Shown piece after piece: positions 19,334-27,373 of a stretch of 36,791 nt of DNA. The notes beneath the pieces were generated by a model. The model made no database searches and was not told where the DNA came from. It was given only the letters and a program-made list of their open reading frames with translations. The stretch covers positions 1-36,791 of the forward strand of contig JAGRGU010000122.1 in the NCBI GenBank assembly GCA_020445335.1, in the 5' to 3' direction. A program made the position numbers and the translations under genes. This DNA comes from Gammaproteobacteria bacterium. GTDB lineage: Bacteria > Pseudomonadota > Gammaproteobacteria > Chromatiales > Chromatiaceae. How positions within the stretch are numbered: position 1 is the stretch's first letter; the number at the start of each line of letters is the position of its first letter.

Positions 19334-20170
19334 ATGAGAAACCCTAAACATACGATCTTCTGGATGCTCTTCTATCTGGTCATCGTCGGTGCCGTCTGCA
19401 CGCTGCTTTTCAAGCCGTTGGAAAGCGCTTTCATGGCCAACTGGGTATTCAACGGACTGATTCTCGGAGTGTTGCTGATCGGCGTGCTGATCACCTTTCG
19501 ACAGGTGCTGATACTCGGGCCGGAGCTGGAGTGGATCAAGGTATTCCGCACCGGCCAGACCGGGCTGTCGGTGACGCGCGAACCCCGGCTGCTGAAGCCT
19601 TTGGCCAGAAGCCTCGATAGCCACATGAAGCGCGATCGCTTCAGCATGTCGGCTCTCTCCTTACGCACGGTACTGGATGGCATTCGGACCCGCCTCGACG
19701 AGTCGCGTGAGATCTCTCGCTACATGATCGGCCTGCTGATCTTTCTCGGCCTGCTGGGTACCTTCTGGGGTCTGCTCGGTACGATCGAGGCGGTGGGCAA
19801 GGTGATCATGGGGCTGGAGGTCGGGGGCGGTGACTTCGCCGCCGTTTTCAACGAGCTCAAAGGTGGATTGTTGAAACCGCTGGCAGGAATGGGCACGGCT
19901 TTCAGCTCATCGCTCTTCGGCCTGGGTGGTTCGCTGGTGCTGGGCTTTCTCGATATCCAGGCCGGTCATGCGCAGAACCGTTTCTATGACGGCCTCGAGG
20001 AGTGGCTGTCGGGCATGACACACCTGATTGACGAACCGGATTCGATCGAAGAGGTCGAGATGGTACACAGGGTCGAGCGTGAGGATCTCTCGGGTGTGGT
20101 GGCGGAGCTGCAGAAGGAGAATCAGCTGCTGCGCGAGCTGCTCAGCGACGAAGTCGCCAAGTCGGACTGA
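19334..20170 (+). CDS. MotA/TolQ/ExbB-type proton channel subunit (non-flagellar stator)
   Basis: Inner-membrane proton channel subunit. Membrane segments lie at about residues 9-28, 37-55, 131-155 and 188-215; the last two carry the MotA/TolQ/ExbB signature (LLGTFWGLLGTIEAVG and LLKPLAGMGTAFSSSLFGLGGSLV). A cytoplasmic loop of about 75 residues separates pairs 2 and 3, and the C-terminus is a coiled-coil-like acidic tail. The 278-residue length is close to MotA, but there are no flagellar neighbours. The next gene encodes the matching MotB/OmpA-like subunit 28 bases downstream, followed by a small lipoprotein. A role as a proton-driven, peptidoglycan-anchored motor is inferred from family; its load is not known. 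Confidence 0.88.
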   Translation: MRNPKHTIFWMLFYLVIVGAVCTLLFKPLESAFMANWVFNGLILGVLLIGVLITFRQVLILGPELEWIKVFRTGQTGLSVTREPRLLKPLARSLDSHMKRDRFSMSALSLRTVLDGIRTRLDESREISRYMIGLLIFLGLLGTFWGLLGTIEAVGKVIMGLEVGGGDFAAVFNELKGGLLKPLAGMGTAFSSSLFGLGGSLVLGFLDIQAGHAQNRFYDGLEEWLSGMTHLIDEPDSIEEVEMVHRVEREDLSGVVAELQKENQLLRELLSDEVAKSD

Positions 20171-20198
20171 TCCGCAGCCGGGTCACGGAGCCAGATAG

Positions 20199-21476
20199 AT
20201 GCTTGCCAGCCGCCGCCGTTCCCGCAACGCCATCGATGTTTGGCCGGGTTATGTCGATGCGCTGTCAGCGCTGTTGATGCTGGTGATCTTCACCTTGTTG
20301 ATATTCACGCTGGCGCAGGTGTTTCTGACGGAGACGCTGTCGACGCGCGATCGCGAACTGGCCGATCTCAACTCACGCCTGATGGAGATCAGTGCGCTGC
20401 TCGATCTGGAACAGGAGAAGAGCAGTACGCTGGACGAGAAGGTGAAATCCATCTCCGATGAATACAGCAGCAGCCTGGAGAAGCAGTTCGAGCTCTTCGG
20501 CGAAGTCGAGAGGCTCAATCAGGTGGTTGCGGCGGACAAGGAGACCATCGATCTGCAATTACGCACACTGGCCTCGCTGCAGCAGGATATCACTGCGTTG
20601 CGTGAGCTGCGTGCCCGGCTTGAAAAGCAGGTGGGCGATCTGAGTGGGTCGTTGCAGGGCAGTGAAGCGCAGGTGGGGTTGCTGCGTGATCGCAGCAAGG
20701 CGTTACAGGCCCGGCTTGCCGACGAGGAGGAGCGCACATTGTTGGCGCAGCAGGAGATCGAGCAGAAGGATATCCGCATCCAGGAGCTGTTCGTGATCGC
20801 CGAATCGGGCCGCCAGGCGCTGGAGCAGGAGAAAGCGCTATCGAGCAGCGCACGGGCGCAGATCGCGCTGCTGAATGAACGCATCGCGGCGCTGCGCGAA
20901 CAGCTGCAGCTGATCAGCTCGGCGCTGAAGCTGGCGGAGGAGAAGAGCCAGGGGCAGGAGCTGGAGATCAGCAACCTCGGCAAACGGCTCAATCTGCTGC
21001 TGGCGCAGCAGGTCAACGAGCTCGAAAAGTACCGCTCAGAGTTCTTCGGCACGCTGCGCAAGGTTCTCGGCGAGAACCCGAATATCCGTGTGGTCGGCGA
21101 TCGATTTGTTTTTCCATCCGAGCTGCTGTTCGCCTCCGGGTCCGCCACGCTGGGTGAGCGCGGCAAGGCTGAGCTGGCGAAGCTTGCCGTTACTCTCGAT
21201 GATATCGCCTCGCGGATTCCTTCCGAGGTGAGCTGGATACTGCGAGTGGACGGTCATACCGACCGTCAACCTATCAATACCGATCAGTTTCCGTCGAACT
21301 GGGAGCTCTCGACCGCCAGAGCGGTCTCCGTGGTTCGCTATCTCGCCTCGCAGGGGATCCAAGCCAAGCGTCTGGCGGCAACCGGATTCGGTCAGTACCA
21401 TCCGGTCGACCGCGGTGAGAGCGCCGAAGCATATGCGCGTAACCGGCGCATCGAGATAAAACTGACCGACCGCTGA
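20199..21476 (+). CDS. MotB/OmpA-like stator subunit with long coiled coil and peptidoglycan-binding domain
   Basis: Partner of the upstream channel. The N-terminus WPGYVDALSALLMLVIFTLLIF (about residues 15-36) is a single membrane segment with D20 in the position of the proton-carrying Asp of MotB/TolR/ExbD. Residues about 45-270 are almost entirely heptad-like coiled coil (many L, E, Q, R). The C-terminal about 130 residues are an OmpA-like domain: DGHTDRQPI, NWELSTARAVSVVRYLA and GFGQYHPV, then ARNRRIEIKL. The coiled coil of about 225 residues would set the peptidoglycan-binding domain far from the membrane. GGAG lies upstream of ATG 20199. This architecture is known as a flagellar-motor-like or peptidoglycan-binding protein in other proteobacteria, with no settled function. 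Confidence 0.88.
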   Translation: MLASRRRSRNAIDVWPGYVDALSALLMLVIFTLLIFTLAQVFLTETLSTRDRELADLNSRLMEISALLDLEQEKSSTLDEKVKSISDEYSSSLEKQFELFGEVERLNQVVAADKETIDLQLRTLASLQQDITALRELRARLEKQVGDLSGSLQGSEAQVGLLRDRSKALQARLADEEERTLLAQQEIEQKDIRIQELFVIAESGRQALEQEKALSSSARAQIALLNERIAALREQLQLISSALKLAEEKSQGQELEISNLGKRLNLLLAQQVNELEKYRSEFFGTLRKVLGENPNIRVVGDRFVFPSELLFASGSATLGERGKAELAKLAVTLDDIASRIPSEVSWILRVDGHTDRQPINTDQFPSNWELSTARAVSVVRYLASQGIQAKRLAATGFGQYHPVDRGESAEAYARNRRIEIKLTDR

Positions 21477-21496
21477 CCGGTCTACGGAGCGCAAGC

Positions 21497-21790
21497 ATGA
21501 AGCCACGAGGCATATTCTGTCTCTCCTTACTCCCGGCACTTCTGCTCGCCGGGTGCACGCAGGAGCAACAGAACAGGATCTCCCGGATCGGCGTGACCTG
21601 GCTGGAGGGGAATTATCGCGTCACCTACGCTGACGGCAGCCATGTACACTCCTGGGAGGTGATCGATGGCAAGGTCACCAGTGAGCCGGAGAAAGGTTAC
21701 TACTTCTTCTGGGTGCGCAAGAACGGCAAGCGATACTATGTACAGACGCCGATTGCGCGCAGTTACATCGAAGAGATTCCTTCACCCTGA
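21497..21790 (+). CDS. Small lipoprotein, third gene of the stator operon
   Basis: A 97-residue predicted lipoprotein with lipobox L17-A-G-C20 (LLAGC). The mature part is short, aromatic and basic (YRVTYADGSHVHSW, YYFFWVRKNGKRYYVQTPIARSYIEE) and resembles no family I can name. GGAG lies 8 bases before the ATG, and the gene begins 20 bases after the stator subunit, so it is probably in the same operon and may be an outer-membrane or periplasmic accessory of the motor. That link is by position only. Confidence 0.72.
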   Translation: MKPRGIFCLSLLPALLLAGCTQEQQNRISRIGVTWLEGNYRVTYADGSHVHSWEVIDGKVTSEPEKGYYFFWVRKNGKRYYVQTPIARSYIEEIPSP

Positions 21791-21814
21791 TACTCCCGTG
21801 TTGACCATCGATCC

Positions 21815-21842
21815 GACCGTCACCGCGGAAGCGGCGACGGTC
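21815..21842. other. 12-bp stem with GGAA tetraloop downstream of the stator operon
   Basis: GACCGTCACCGC and GCGGCGACGGTC pair over 12 positions with a single A-C mismatch around a GGAA (GNRA) loop. No T-run follows, so it could be a processing or transcript-stabilising structure, or a rho-dependent-type end, rather than a standard intrinsic terminator. The surrounding 21791-21966 shows no other gene. Confidence 0.45.
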
Positions 21843-21966
21843 AGGCCTTGCCGCGAGTTCCCCATCCACGCCCGCAGCCGGAAAGAGAAGCAACCTGTAA
21901 CTGTCGGCTTTTCCATCTATACTCCTGCCTAAACTGCATTTTTTCAGCTTGACTCCAGGGTGCGAA

Positions 21967-22431
21967 ATGGCGAAGAAAGAGAAGAAAAAAGAGAAGCAGA
22001 AGAAAAAAGAGAAGGGCAGGGAGAAGAGAGAGAAAAAACTCCTCAAGCGGTTACTGCAGGAGGACAAAGGGGGGAAAAAAGCAGATAAGAAATCCTCTTC
22101 AAATTCGAAAAAGATGCTGCTGCGTGAGATCGAACAGCTCAAGGCGGAACTGCAGGCGAGGTCGGCGGCCGCGCCGGCAGAGCATGGCGCGACTGATGCG
22201 GTTGCGTTCACGGAGGTCGACGAACTGGATCGGGCCTCGGATACCGGTTCCATCAGCGAAAGAAAGAAGACCTGGGAACGGCATCAGTATCTGCGCGCCC
22301 AGTACGAATCGCACCTCGAATCCGGCAGCGCCAAGGCCGATGCGCGAGTGGCGGCCGATCGTGATCTCAGGCAGCGTTACGGTGATCAATTCGGTTATTC
22401 GCTCGAGGATCTCGACAGTATTCTGAGTTGA
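21967..22431 (+). CDS. Hypothetical Lys/Glu-rich protein
   Basis: A 154-residue protein not matching a family I recognise. Residues 1-50 are almost all Lys, Glu, Arg and Gln (a low-complexity basic tract, in a purine-rich strand), residues about 50-70 form an amphipathic helix (LLREIEQLKAELQ), and the C-terminal half has TWERHQYLRAQYE and ends DQFGYSLEDLDSILS. ATG 21967 is preferred over 21949 because AGGG lies at a suitable distance and the earlier start adds only six residues (MTPGCE). It ends shortly before a palindromic hairpin. The basic tract suggests nucleic acid or membrane-surface contact, but that is a guess. Confidence 0.65.
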   Translation: MAKKEKKKEKQKKKEKGREKREKKLLKRLLQEDKGGKKADKKSSSNSKKMLLREIEQLKAELQARSAAAPAEHGATDAVAFTEVDELDRASDTGSISERKKTWERHQYLRAQYESHLESGSAKADARVAADRDLRQRYGDQFGYSLEDLDSILS

Positions 22432-22472
22432 GCTCAGTTTTTACGCTTACCCTGTTTTTCCCCTCCCATTGG

Positions 22473-22495
22473 CGAGTCGGCTTGCAGCCGACTCG
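22473..22495. other. Perfect 10-bp hairpin with TGC loop between the Lys-rich gene and the chemoreceptor
   Basis: CGAGTCGGCT and AGCCGACTCG are perfect reverse complements separated by TGC. No T-run follows on either strand, so it is not a clear intrinsic terminator; it may end the Lys-rich transcript or act as a DNA site. The 22432-22641 gap otherwise holds a sigma28-like promoter and a 9-base direct repeat (CTTGAGCCG at 22509 and 22528). Confidence 0.4.
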
Positions 22496-22559
22496 GAAAC
22501 TTCCGGGACTTGAGCCGAATCCGTCGTCTTGAGCCGGTGGAGTACTCGTGAGGCGTGCT

Positions 22560-22587
22560 TAAAGTATCAACTTCCACCGACCGATAG
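22560..22587 (+). promoter_or_regulatory. Sigma28 (FliA)-like promoter of the chemoreceptor gene
   Basis: TAAA at 22560-22563 followed 17 bases later by CCGATA at 22581-22586 resembles the FliA consensus TAAA-N15-GCCGATAA, with a one-base longer spacer. It lies about 55 bases before the ATG of a chemoreceptor, the usual class of FliA target. Confidence 0.5.
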
Positions 22588-22641
22588 TTCCTATACGGAA
22601 ATTTCGGCTTCTGGCTGCAAGTCTCATCGAGAGGGTCAAAT

Positions 22642-24342
22642 ATGCTGGTCAGACGGGGTAAACGGGTATTCCTGATACCGACAATCGTCGCTGTGGCGGG
22701 CAGTGGGCTGTTGGCACTGCTGCTGCACTATTGGATGAGCGACAGCGTCGGTGATCTGGCGATTCTGTTGACGGCGACGCTGGCTACCACGCTGATCGTT
22801 GCCGCGGTCTCCTACCACTGGATCGTCGCACCTTTGCAGGGGGGGCTGGATCACATTGCAGCCAAGGTAAGCGGCTCCGAGCCTGAGGGCAAGGGCCTGC
22901 ACGGCTATGATGAAGCGAAGCTGTTCCGGCATCCGGGCCTGGGTTCCCGCTACAGCGAAATGGCAGCGTCGATCGACGAACTCTACACAATGGCGCAAGG
23001 GCTGGTGGGTAACGGAAGCCAGATTGCAATCGCCGCAGCCGAGGTCTCCCATGTCGCTGATATCATCTCCGGCAAGGTGCACGCGGAGGTTGAGGATATC
23101 AACGGCATTGTCGCTGCCAGCGGCCATATGACCAGTATCGTGGCGGATACCTCCAGTCGCGCTGCCGATGCGGCTAGATTGGCGCAGCAGGCGCAAGGCG
23201 TCAGCAAGGAGGGGCAGATAGCGGTCGACGCCGCGGTGGCGCAGATGCGCCAGACCAACAGCCGGGCACGCGACGCGTCACTCATGATCGCCGATCTCAG
23301 CTCCAAATCCAGCCAGATCCAGCAGATTACCGCAGTTATCAGCGGGATTGCCGAACAGACCAATCTGTTGGCCCTGAATGCCGCCATCGAGGCGGCGCGA
23401 GCGGGTAATCAGGGCAGGGGGTTCGCTGTCGTGGCCGATGAGGTCAGATCGCTGGCGCAGAAGACCGCGAGTGCGACCGACGAGATCGGCCAGATGATCA
23501 ATGAGATCGGGCGGGATATCAAACATGCCGTCGCCTCCATAGGCGATCTTGTGGAGTCGATTGCGGATGGTGCCGAGAAGACGGAGCGGGTGGGCGGCCA
23601 GCTGGCAGAGATCAACCGCTCTTCCGAGTCGATGATGCAGCAGGTCGGAGAGATCGCGCAAGGCACGGAAGGGAGCCACACGCAGATCAATCAGATCTCC
23701 CAGGCGATCAATTCAGTCAGCGGTCACCTTGGAATGACGGAAAAAGGGATTCTGGGGGTCTCCGATCAGGCGCTGCAGCTGGCGGCGATGGCGGAGGGGA
23801 TGCATGCGCTGCTGCTGCGCTTGGATCTGGACTCCTATCACAACAGGATGCAGCGAAAGGCGACAACCGCCGCGGCGGAGATAGAAGCATTGTTCGAGAG
23901 CGCGATCGCACGCGGCCAGACCAGCATGGAGGCGCTGTTCGATCGCGATTATCGTCCGATTGAAGGCAGCGATCCGCCGAAGTACCAGACCCAGTTCGAT
24001 ACCCTCACCGATGAACTTTTGCCGCCGATACAGGAGCCAATTCTGGAATCGAATCCGAATATCGCCTATGCCGGTGCAGTGGACAACAACGGCTACTTCC
24101 CGACGCACAACCGGAGGTATTCCAAACCGTTGACCGGAGATTACCAGACCGATCTGCTGAACAATCGCACCAAACGAATTTTCAACGATCCCACCGGTGC
24201 CCGTTGCGGCGCGCATACCGATCCCTTTCTGTTGCAAACCTACAAGAGGGATACCGGTGAGGTGATGCACGACCTGTCGGTCCCCATCTATGTGAAAGGA
24301 CGCCACTGGGGCGGTTTCCGCATCGGTTACAAGCCGGAGTAG
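22642..24342 (+). CDS. Methyl-accepting chemotaxis protein with C-terminal Cache-like sensor domain
   Basis: Chemoreceptor with two N-terminal membrane segments (about residues 8-30 and 37-60) joined by a very short loop (SDSVGD), so there is no periplasmic ligand domain. The cytoplasmic signalling helix hairpin has the tip motif [21 protein letters not shown] followed by [20 protein letters not shown]. After the signalling domain, residues about 415-566 form an extra domain with conserved-looking [51 protein letters not shown] and HWGGFRIGY. This C-terminal piece resembles a Cache/PAS-like fold sensor, and would sit in the cytoplasm. GAGAGGG lies 6 bases before ATG. A sigma28-like promoter precedes it. 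The ligand is unknown. Confidence 0.92.
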   Translation: MLVRRGKRVFLIPTIVAVAGSGLLALLLHYWMSDSVGDLAILLTATLATTLIVAAVSYHWIVAPLQGGLDHIAAKVSGSEPEGKGLHGYDEAKLFRHPGLGSRYSEMAASIDELYTMAQGLVGNGSQIAIAAAEVSHVADIISGKVHAEVEDINGIVAASGHMTSIVADTSSRAADAARLAQQAQGVSKEGQIAVDAAVAQMRQTNSRARDASLMIADLSSKSSQIQQITAVISGIAEQTNLLALNAAIEAARAGNQGRGFAVVADEVRSLAQKTASATDEIGQMINEIGRDIKHAVASIGDLVESIADGAEKTERVGGQLAEINRSSESMMQQVGEIAQGTEGSHTQINQISQAINSVSGHLGMTEKGILGVSDQALQLAAMAEGMHALLLRLDLDSYHNRMQRKATTAAAEIEALFESAIARGQTSMEALFDRDYRPIEGSDPPKYQTQFDTLTDELLPPIQEPILESNPNIAYAGAVDNNGYFPTHNRRYSKPLTGDYQTDLLNNRTKRIFNDPTGARCGAHTDPFLLQTYKRDTGEVMHDLSVPIYVKGRHWGGFRIGYKPE

Positions 24343-24409
24343 TCGCCGAAGATGGACGCTGTTCGTCGCCCGGCCTTGAGCGGGCATGGCTGGCTGGCAC
24401 GCGCTGCGT

Positions 24410-25606
24410 TCACGCCAGCCGATTGGTCTGCGTCGTGACCAGATGGCCGGCAAACTTGCTCATATTGTCCAGAATCACATCCCCACGGCGGAAGCCGAGA
24501 CCGCAGGCTTCCCAGATGTAGAACACGCCGGCCTGATAGCGATTGCCGGAGCTGTCCTGCGGCAGCTCGACGAACTGCTGATAGACGCTCTTATGGTGCG
24601 CATAGGGACCGTCGGTCTGCGCCACCGTTTTCCCGTCAGCGGCGACTATCCGTGTGTTTGCACCCTCGCGGCCGTACATCTTCTTCTCGACCTGGGCTAT
24701 CCCCTCGAGCGGTTCGAAACTGGTGGGCAGCAGATAGGGTGATTCTGGAAAGAGATCCCACAGCAGTTTGAGCATTCCCTTGCTTTGGAACAACAGCGTA
24801 TAGGCCGGGTTGATGAAACGGGTGTGACCGCGCCTGCTAATTTTTTCGAGTATCCGCGTCAGCTCCAGTTCGTCGCTGGCGATATCCTCCCAGGGGTAGA
24901 GCTTGAACCAGAAGTCGGCCAACTGGTGATCACGGTTGAATACTCCCTGGTCGGCGATGAATCCGACCTCGTCGAGGTAGCAGAAATCGGTGTAAAAGCC
25001 TGCATCGCGGGCCACACTCTGGAGATAGCTGACGGTGCGTTCCTCCTCCGGCAGATCGCGCACGCTGGAGAAGAGTAGCTTCTGGCTGGCGTAGATCTCC
25101 TCGAATTCTGCGTCTCCATCACCGGTCACCAGGCGGCGGAAGTTCTCTTTCAGCATCTCCTGGATATTGTTGAATTGCAGTGACTCATCCATGCCGTTGG
25201 CTTTCAGTATGGCCCACTGCACGATCGAGGTTTCGAACAGTCCCGTCGGAGTGTCGGCGTTGAACTCCAGAAGCTTGATAGGGGCGCCGTCCACACCTCC
25301 GGCAAGGTCGAAGCGTCCGTACAGGTGCCAGTCGTCCCGCTCCCAACTCTCTTCGATCAGATTGACCAGGTTGGAGGCGATGCCGAGCTCATAGTAGAGC
25401 CGGTTGTCGATTGCATGCTGCGCAGCCTCCACGAACATATCGTAGAGCGCGTTCGCGGCTGCATAATAAGCCTCCGCCTCCTCTTCGCCGACCAGGACAA
25501 GTTCATCGCAGATATAGTCGCTGCCGTCGGAGTCGGTGTGCCAGCTCATGCCGACCTCCTCCAGCAGCGATTTGTCCAGCGGTTCTACATGGCGGGTGGT
25601 GACCAT
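24410..25606 (-). CDS. ygiC: Glutathionylspermidine synthase-like ATP-grasp protein (YgiC family)
   Basis: ATP-grasp fold protein of the glutathionylspermidine synthase C-terminal family. Family segments: KLLEFNADTPTGLFET (about residues 110-125), FKLYPWEDIASDEL, and MYGREGANTRIV, which resemble the E. coli YgiC equivalents (LLEYNADTPTSLYES, FKLYPLEW, YSREGGNVTI). E. coli YgiC has no amidase domain and is not known to make glutathionylspermidine, so the substrate is uncertain. ATG 25606 has GGGGG about 10 bases upstream and lies 4 bases beyond the stop of the upstream ygiB gene, indicating an operon; a start at 25702 would overlap ygiB. It converges with the chemoreceptor gene. Confidence 0.93.
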   Translation of the reverse strand: MVTTRHVEPLDKSLLEEVGMSWHTDSDGSDYICDELVLVGEEEAEAYYAAANALYDMFVEAAQHAIDNRLYYELGIASNLVNLIEESWERDDWHLYGRFDLAGGVDGAPIKLLEFNADTPTGLFETSIVQWAILKANGMDESLQFNNIQEMLKENFRRLVTGDGDAEFEEIYASQKLLFSSVRDLPEEERTVSYLQSVARDAGFYTDFCYLDEVGFIADQGVFNRDHQLADFWFKLYPWEDIASDELELTRILEKISRRGHTRFINPAYTLLFQSKGMLKLLWDLFPESPYLLPTSFEPLEGIAQVEKKMYGREGANTRIVAADGKTVAQTDGPYAHHKSVYQQFVELPQDSSGNRYQAGVFYIWEACGLGFRRGDVILDNMSKFAGHLVTTQTNRLA

Positions 25607-25610
25607 CGAT

Positions 25611-26234
25611 TCAACCCCCAAAAGAGCCGAAGATGCCACGACTGGAACTGGTGCCCGATCTGCTGCCGCCGAAAAATCCGCTGCGCGGCTTGCTCTGCGC
25701 ACTCTGGTTGCTCAGTGGCCGTGAAATGGAGGTGGTGGGTCGACCGCCGCCGTAGCGCTGTTGAGTGCGTTGGAAATTGGAGTTGCTCATCAATCGGTTG
25801 GCCAGCATACCGCCGATCAGAGAGCCGGCCGCGGCCGCGAGGATCGTCTCTCCAAGCGACAAACCGCCGGAGTGCATGCCCGGATCCTGCGTCAGGTTGG
25901 AGGTGCCGGCCTCCACTTTGGCCGCTTCCTGCTCGGCGATCAAACGCAGCTCCTCTTCGCTGAGAAAGCGCTCCTGACCCTCCATATCCCGCAGGATCGC
26001 CCGGGTGGGTCCGCTGGTCGGATGTTTTTCCACCACTTTGTAGGTGTCCGGGGCGGTGCCGGTCTGTTCGATGACCAGGAATTGGCTCTGTTCGGCGGCG
26101 GCATCCAGCATGCTGCCACCGTCGACTTGGTGCGGCGGCGCCGGCTGCTCGCTGCAGCCATTGAGGCTGGCGATTACCGTGAGGCCGATGCTGCCCGCGA
26201 TCGAATAGGAGAGTGCCTTCTTGATATGTTTCAT
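25611..26234 (-). CDS. ygiB: DUF1190 family lipoprotein (YgiB-like)
   Basis: Predicted lipoprotein of 207 residues with lipobox L24-N-G-C27. The mature part has DMEGQERFLSEEELRLI and an AAAAGSLIGGMLANRLM segment, then a Gly/Ser/Arg-rich tail ending RGIFGSFGG, as in DUF1190/YgiB proteins (E. coli YgiB, 223 residues). The upstream position to ygiC is the same gene order as E. coli ygiB-ygiC, which supports the identification. A minus-strand -10 (TATAAT) lies 37 bases upstream. Function is not established. Confidence 0.88.
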   Translation of the reverse strand: MKHIKKALSYSIAGSIGLTVIASLNGCSEQPAPPHQVDGGSMLDAAAEQSQFLVIEQTGTAPDTYKVVEKHPTSGPTRAILRDMEGQERFLSEEELRLIAEQEAAKVEAGTSNLTQDPGMHSGGLSLGETILAAAAGSLIGGMLANRLMSNSNFQRTQQRYGGGRPTTSISRPLSNQSAQSKPRSGFFGGSRSGTSSSRGIFGSFGG

Positions 26235-26270
26235 GAATGGTTGGTCCGTTTTCTAAGCCAGATCGTTGCG

Positions 26271-26276
26271 ATTATA
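26271..26276 (-). promoter_or_regulatory. -10 element (TATAAT) of the ygiB-ygiC operon
   Basis: The minus strand reads TATAAT, a perfect -10, 37 bases before the ygiB ATG. The -35 at a 17-base spacer is TTCTCC, a weak match. Confidence 0.5.
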
Positions 26277-26329
26277 AACGCTGCCATATTGAAGGAGAAT
26301 CGAGAGCTGGTTTCCCCGTCGATTCTGGG

Positions 26330-26359
26330 GTTGAACTTTTTTCGCCGTGATCCAATCTA
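26330..26359 (+). promoter_or_regulatory. Possible sigma32 (heat-shock)-like promoter of DUF971-hspQ
   Basis: GTTGAAC, then a 14-base spacer, then TCCAATCTA resembles the sigma32 pattern (CTTGAAA, 13-14 bases, CCCATnT). The downstream operon contains hspQ, a heat-shock gene in E. coli. The predicted start falls almost at the DUF971 ATG, implying a nearly leaderless transcript. The match is partial, and a sigma70 reading (TTGAAC with CAATCT) is also possible. Confidence 0.35.
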
Positions 26360-26365
26360 CCGGCG

Positions 26366-26716
26366 ATGAGCAAATATCAGATACCCACTGAGCTGATCCT
26401 GCACCGCACCTCACGCACGCTGGAACTGGTCTACGCAGATGCGCCCGGTTTTCAGCTTCCCTGGGAGTATCTGCGTGTCTTCTCACCGAGCAAGGAGGTG
26501 CGCGCACGCCACGGCAAGGGGCGCATCCTGGTGACCGGCAAGGAGCGGGTGACGCTGCAGCGAGTGGAAGCGGTCGGCAACTATGCGGTCAAGCTATACT
26601 TCGACGACGGGCACAATTCGGGGCTGTTCGACTGGCGCTATCTGTGGGAACTGGGCGAGAAGCAGCAGGTCAACTGGAGAGAGCACCTGCAACGTCTGCA
26701 GGAGGAGGCGCCATGA
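26366..26716 (+). CDS. DUF971 domain protein
   Basis: A 116-residue stand-alone DUF971 protein (the fold found at the N-terminus of gamma-butyrobetaine hydroxylase). Characteristic segments: LPWEYLRVFSPSKE, and VGNYAVKLYFDDGHNSGLFDWRYLWELG. The role of stand-alone members is not settled; links to Fe-S or protein partner binding have been proposed for the family. No Shine-Dalgarno site precedes the ATG. The stop overlaps the hspQ ATG (ATGA at 26713-26716), so the two are translationally coupled. Confidence 0.9.
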   Translation: MSKYQIPTELILHRTSRTLELVYADAPGFQLPWEYLRVFSPSKEVRARHGKGRILVTGKERVTLQRVEAVGNYAVKLYFDDGHNSGLFDWRYLWELGEKQQVNWREHLQRLQEEAP

Positions 26717-27033
26717 ATCCTGTCATTGCTGCTGCCGACTACCCCATCGGACAGATCGTTCATCACAAACTGTTCGACTATCGCGGTGTGGTCTGTGACG
26801 TCGATCCGGTGTTCATGCTGCCGGATACCTGGTACGAACGTGTCGCCTCCAGTCGACCGCCGAAAAACGAGCCCTGGTACCGGGTATTGGTCGATGACTC
26901 CGATCGTAGCACCTACGTGGCGCAGCGGAATCTGGAGTGCTCGATCGACCGGAGCGAGATCAATCATCCGCAGATAGTGCAGTTCTTCTGCGCTTTTGAG
27001 GGTGGCCGCTACCGACTGCGGCATCGAAACTGA
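26713..27033 (+). CDS. hspQ: Heat shock protein HspQ (hemimethylated-DNA-binding / Lon cofactor family)
   Basis: A 106-residue HspQ (YccV) protein, known in E. coli as a substrate, specificity enhancer of Lon protease and hemimethylated-DNA binder. Segments AADYPIGQIVHHKLFDYRGVVCDVDPVF, TWYERVASSRPPKNEPWYRVLVDD and YVAQRNLECS match the family. ATG 26713 with GGAGGAGG upstream is used; the longer reading from 26644 would add an out-of-frame copy of DUF971 codons. HspQ of E. coli has 105 residues, supporting this start. Confidence 0.95.
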   Translation: MNPVIAAADYPIGQIVHHKLFDYRGVVCDVDPVFMLPDTWYERVASSRPPKNEPWYRVLVDDSDRSTYVAQRNLECSIDRSEINHPQIVQFFCAFEGGRYRLRHRN

Positions 27034-27373
27034 CTCGATCCACCGCACTTGTCGGCTCTCCTCCAGCACCACCCGGATCCGGTCACATGCTGTAAATAGA
27101 TTGTTCGTCGGTACAGAAAAATGAACTGCCGGCCGATCTAGGGTGAGGAAACTTTCATTTTCAACGACCGTCAGCTGACCGGCCACGGATATGGCCCGCT
27201 AGGCGAGGTCCGGGTCGTCCGCTCCGTCAGCAGGCTTTAGAAATTCCACTCATGCGGCAAATCTCGCCTTCAAAAGTGACCTCTGTATCAGCATTCACGG
27301 CCGCCAGAGTACGCCACCAAGTCGAACCTGGGCGGGTCTGCGCAGATCACGATCGATTCGGACGCGTTGCCGG
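27034..27373. other. 340-base intergenic region without a supported gene
   Basis: Between hspQ and the diguanylate cyclase. It contains a perfect 10-bp palindrome, GTCAGCTGAC, at 27170-27179. I find no clear terminator, riboswitch-like motif or promoter in it. A minus-strand open frame of 182 codons (26638-27186) covers hspQ antisense and has no recognisable motif. Confidence 0.5.

Noticed and set aside
19334..21476. Zorya (ZorAB) anti-phage system
   Set aside because: No ZorC, ZorD or ZorE-like gene follows; neighbours are a small lipoprotein and a Lys-rich protein.
26638..27186. 182-codon minus-strand frame over hspQ and its downstream gap
   Set aside because: Antisense to hspQ, with no domain or start signal.
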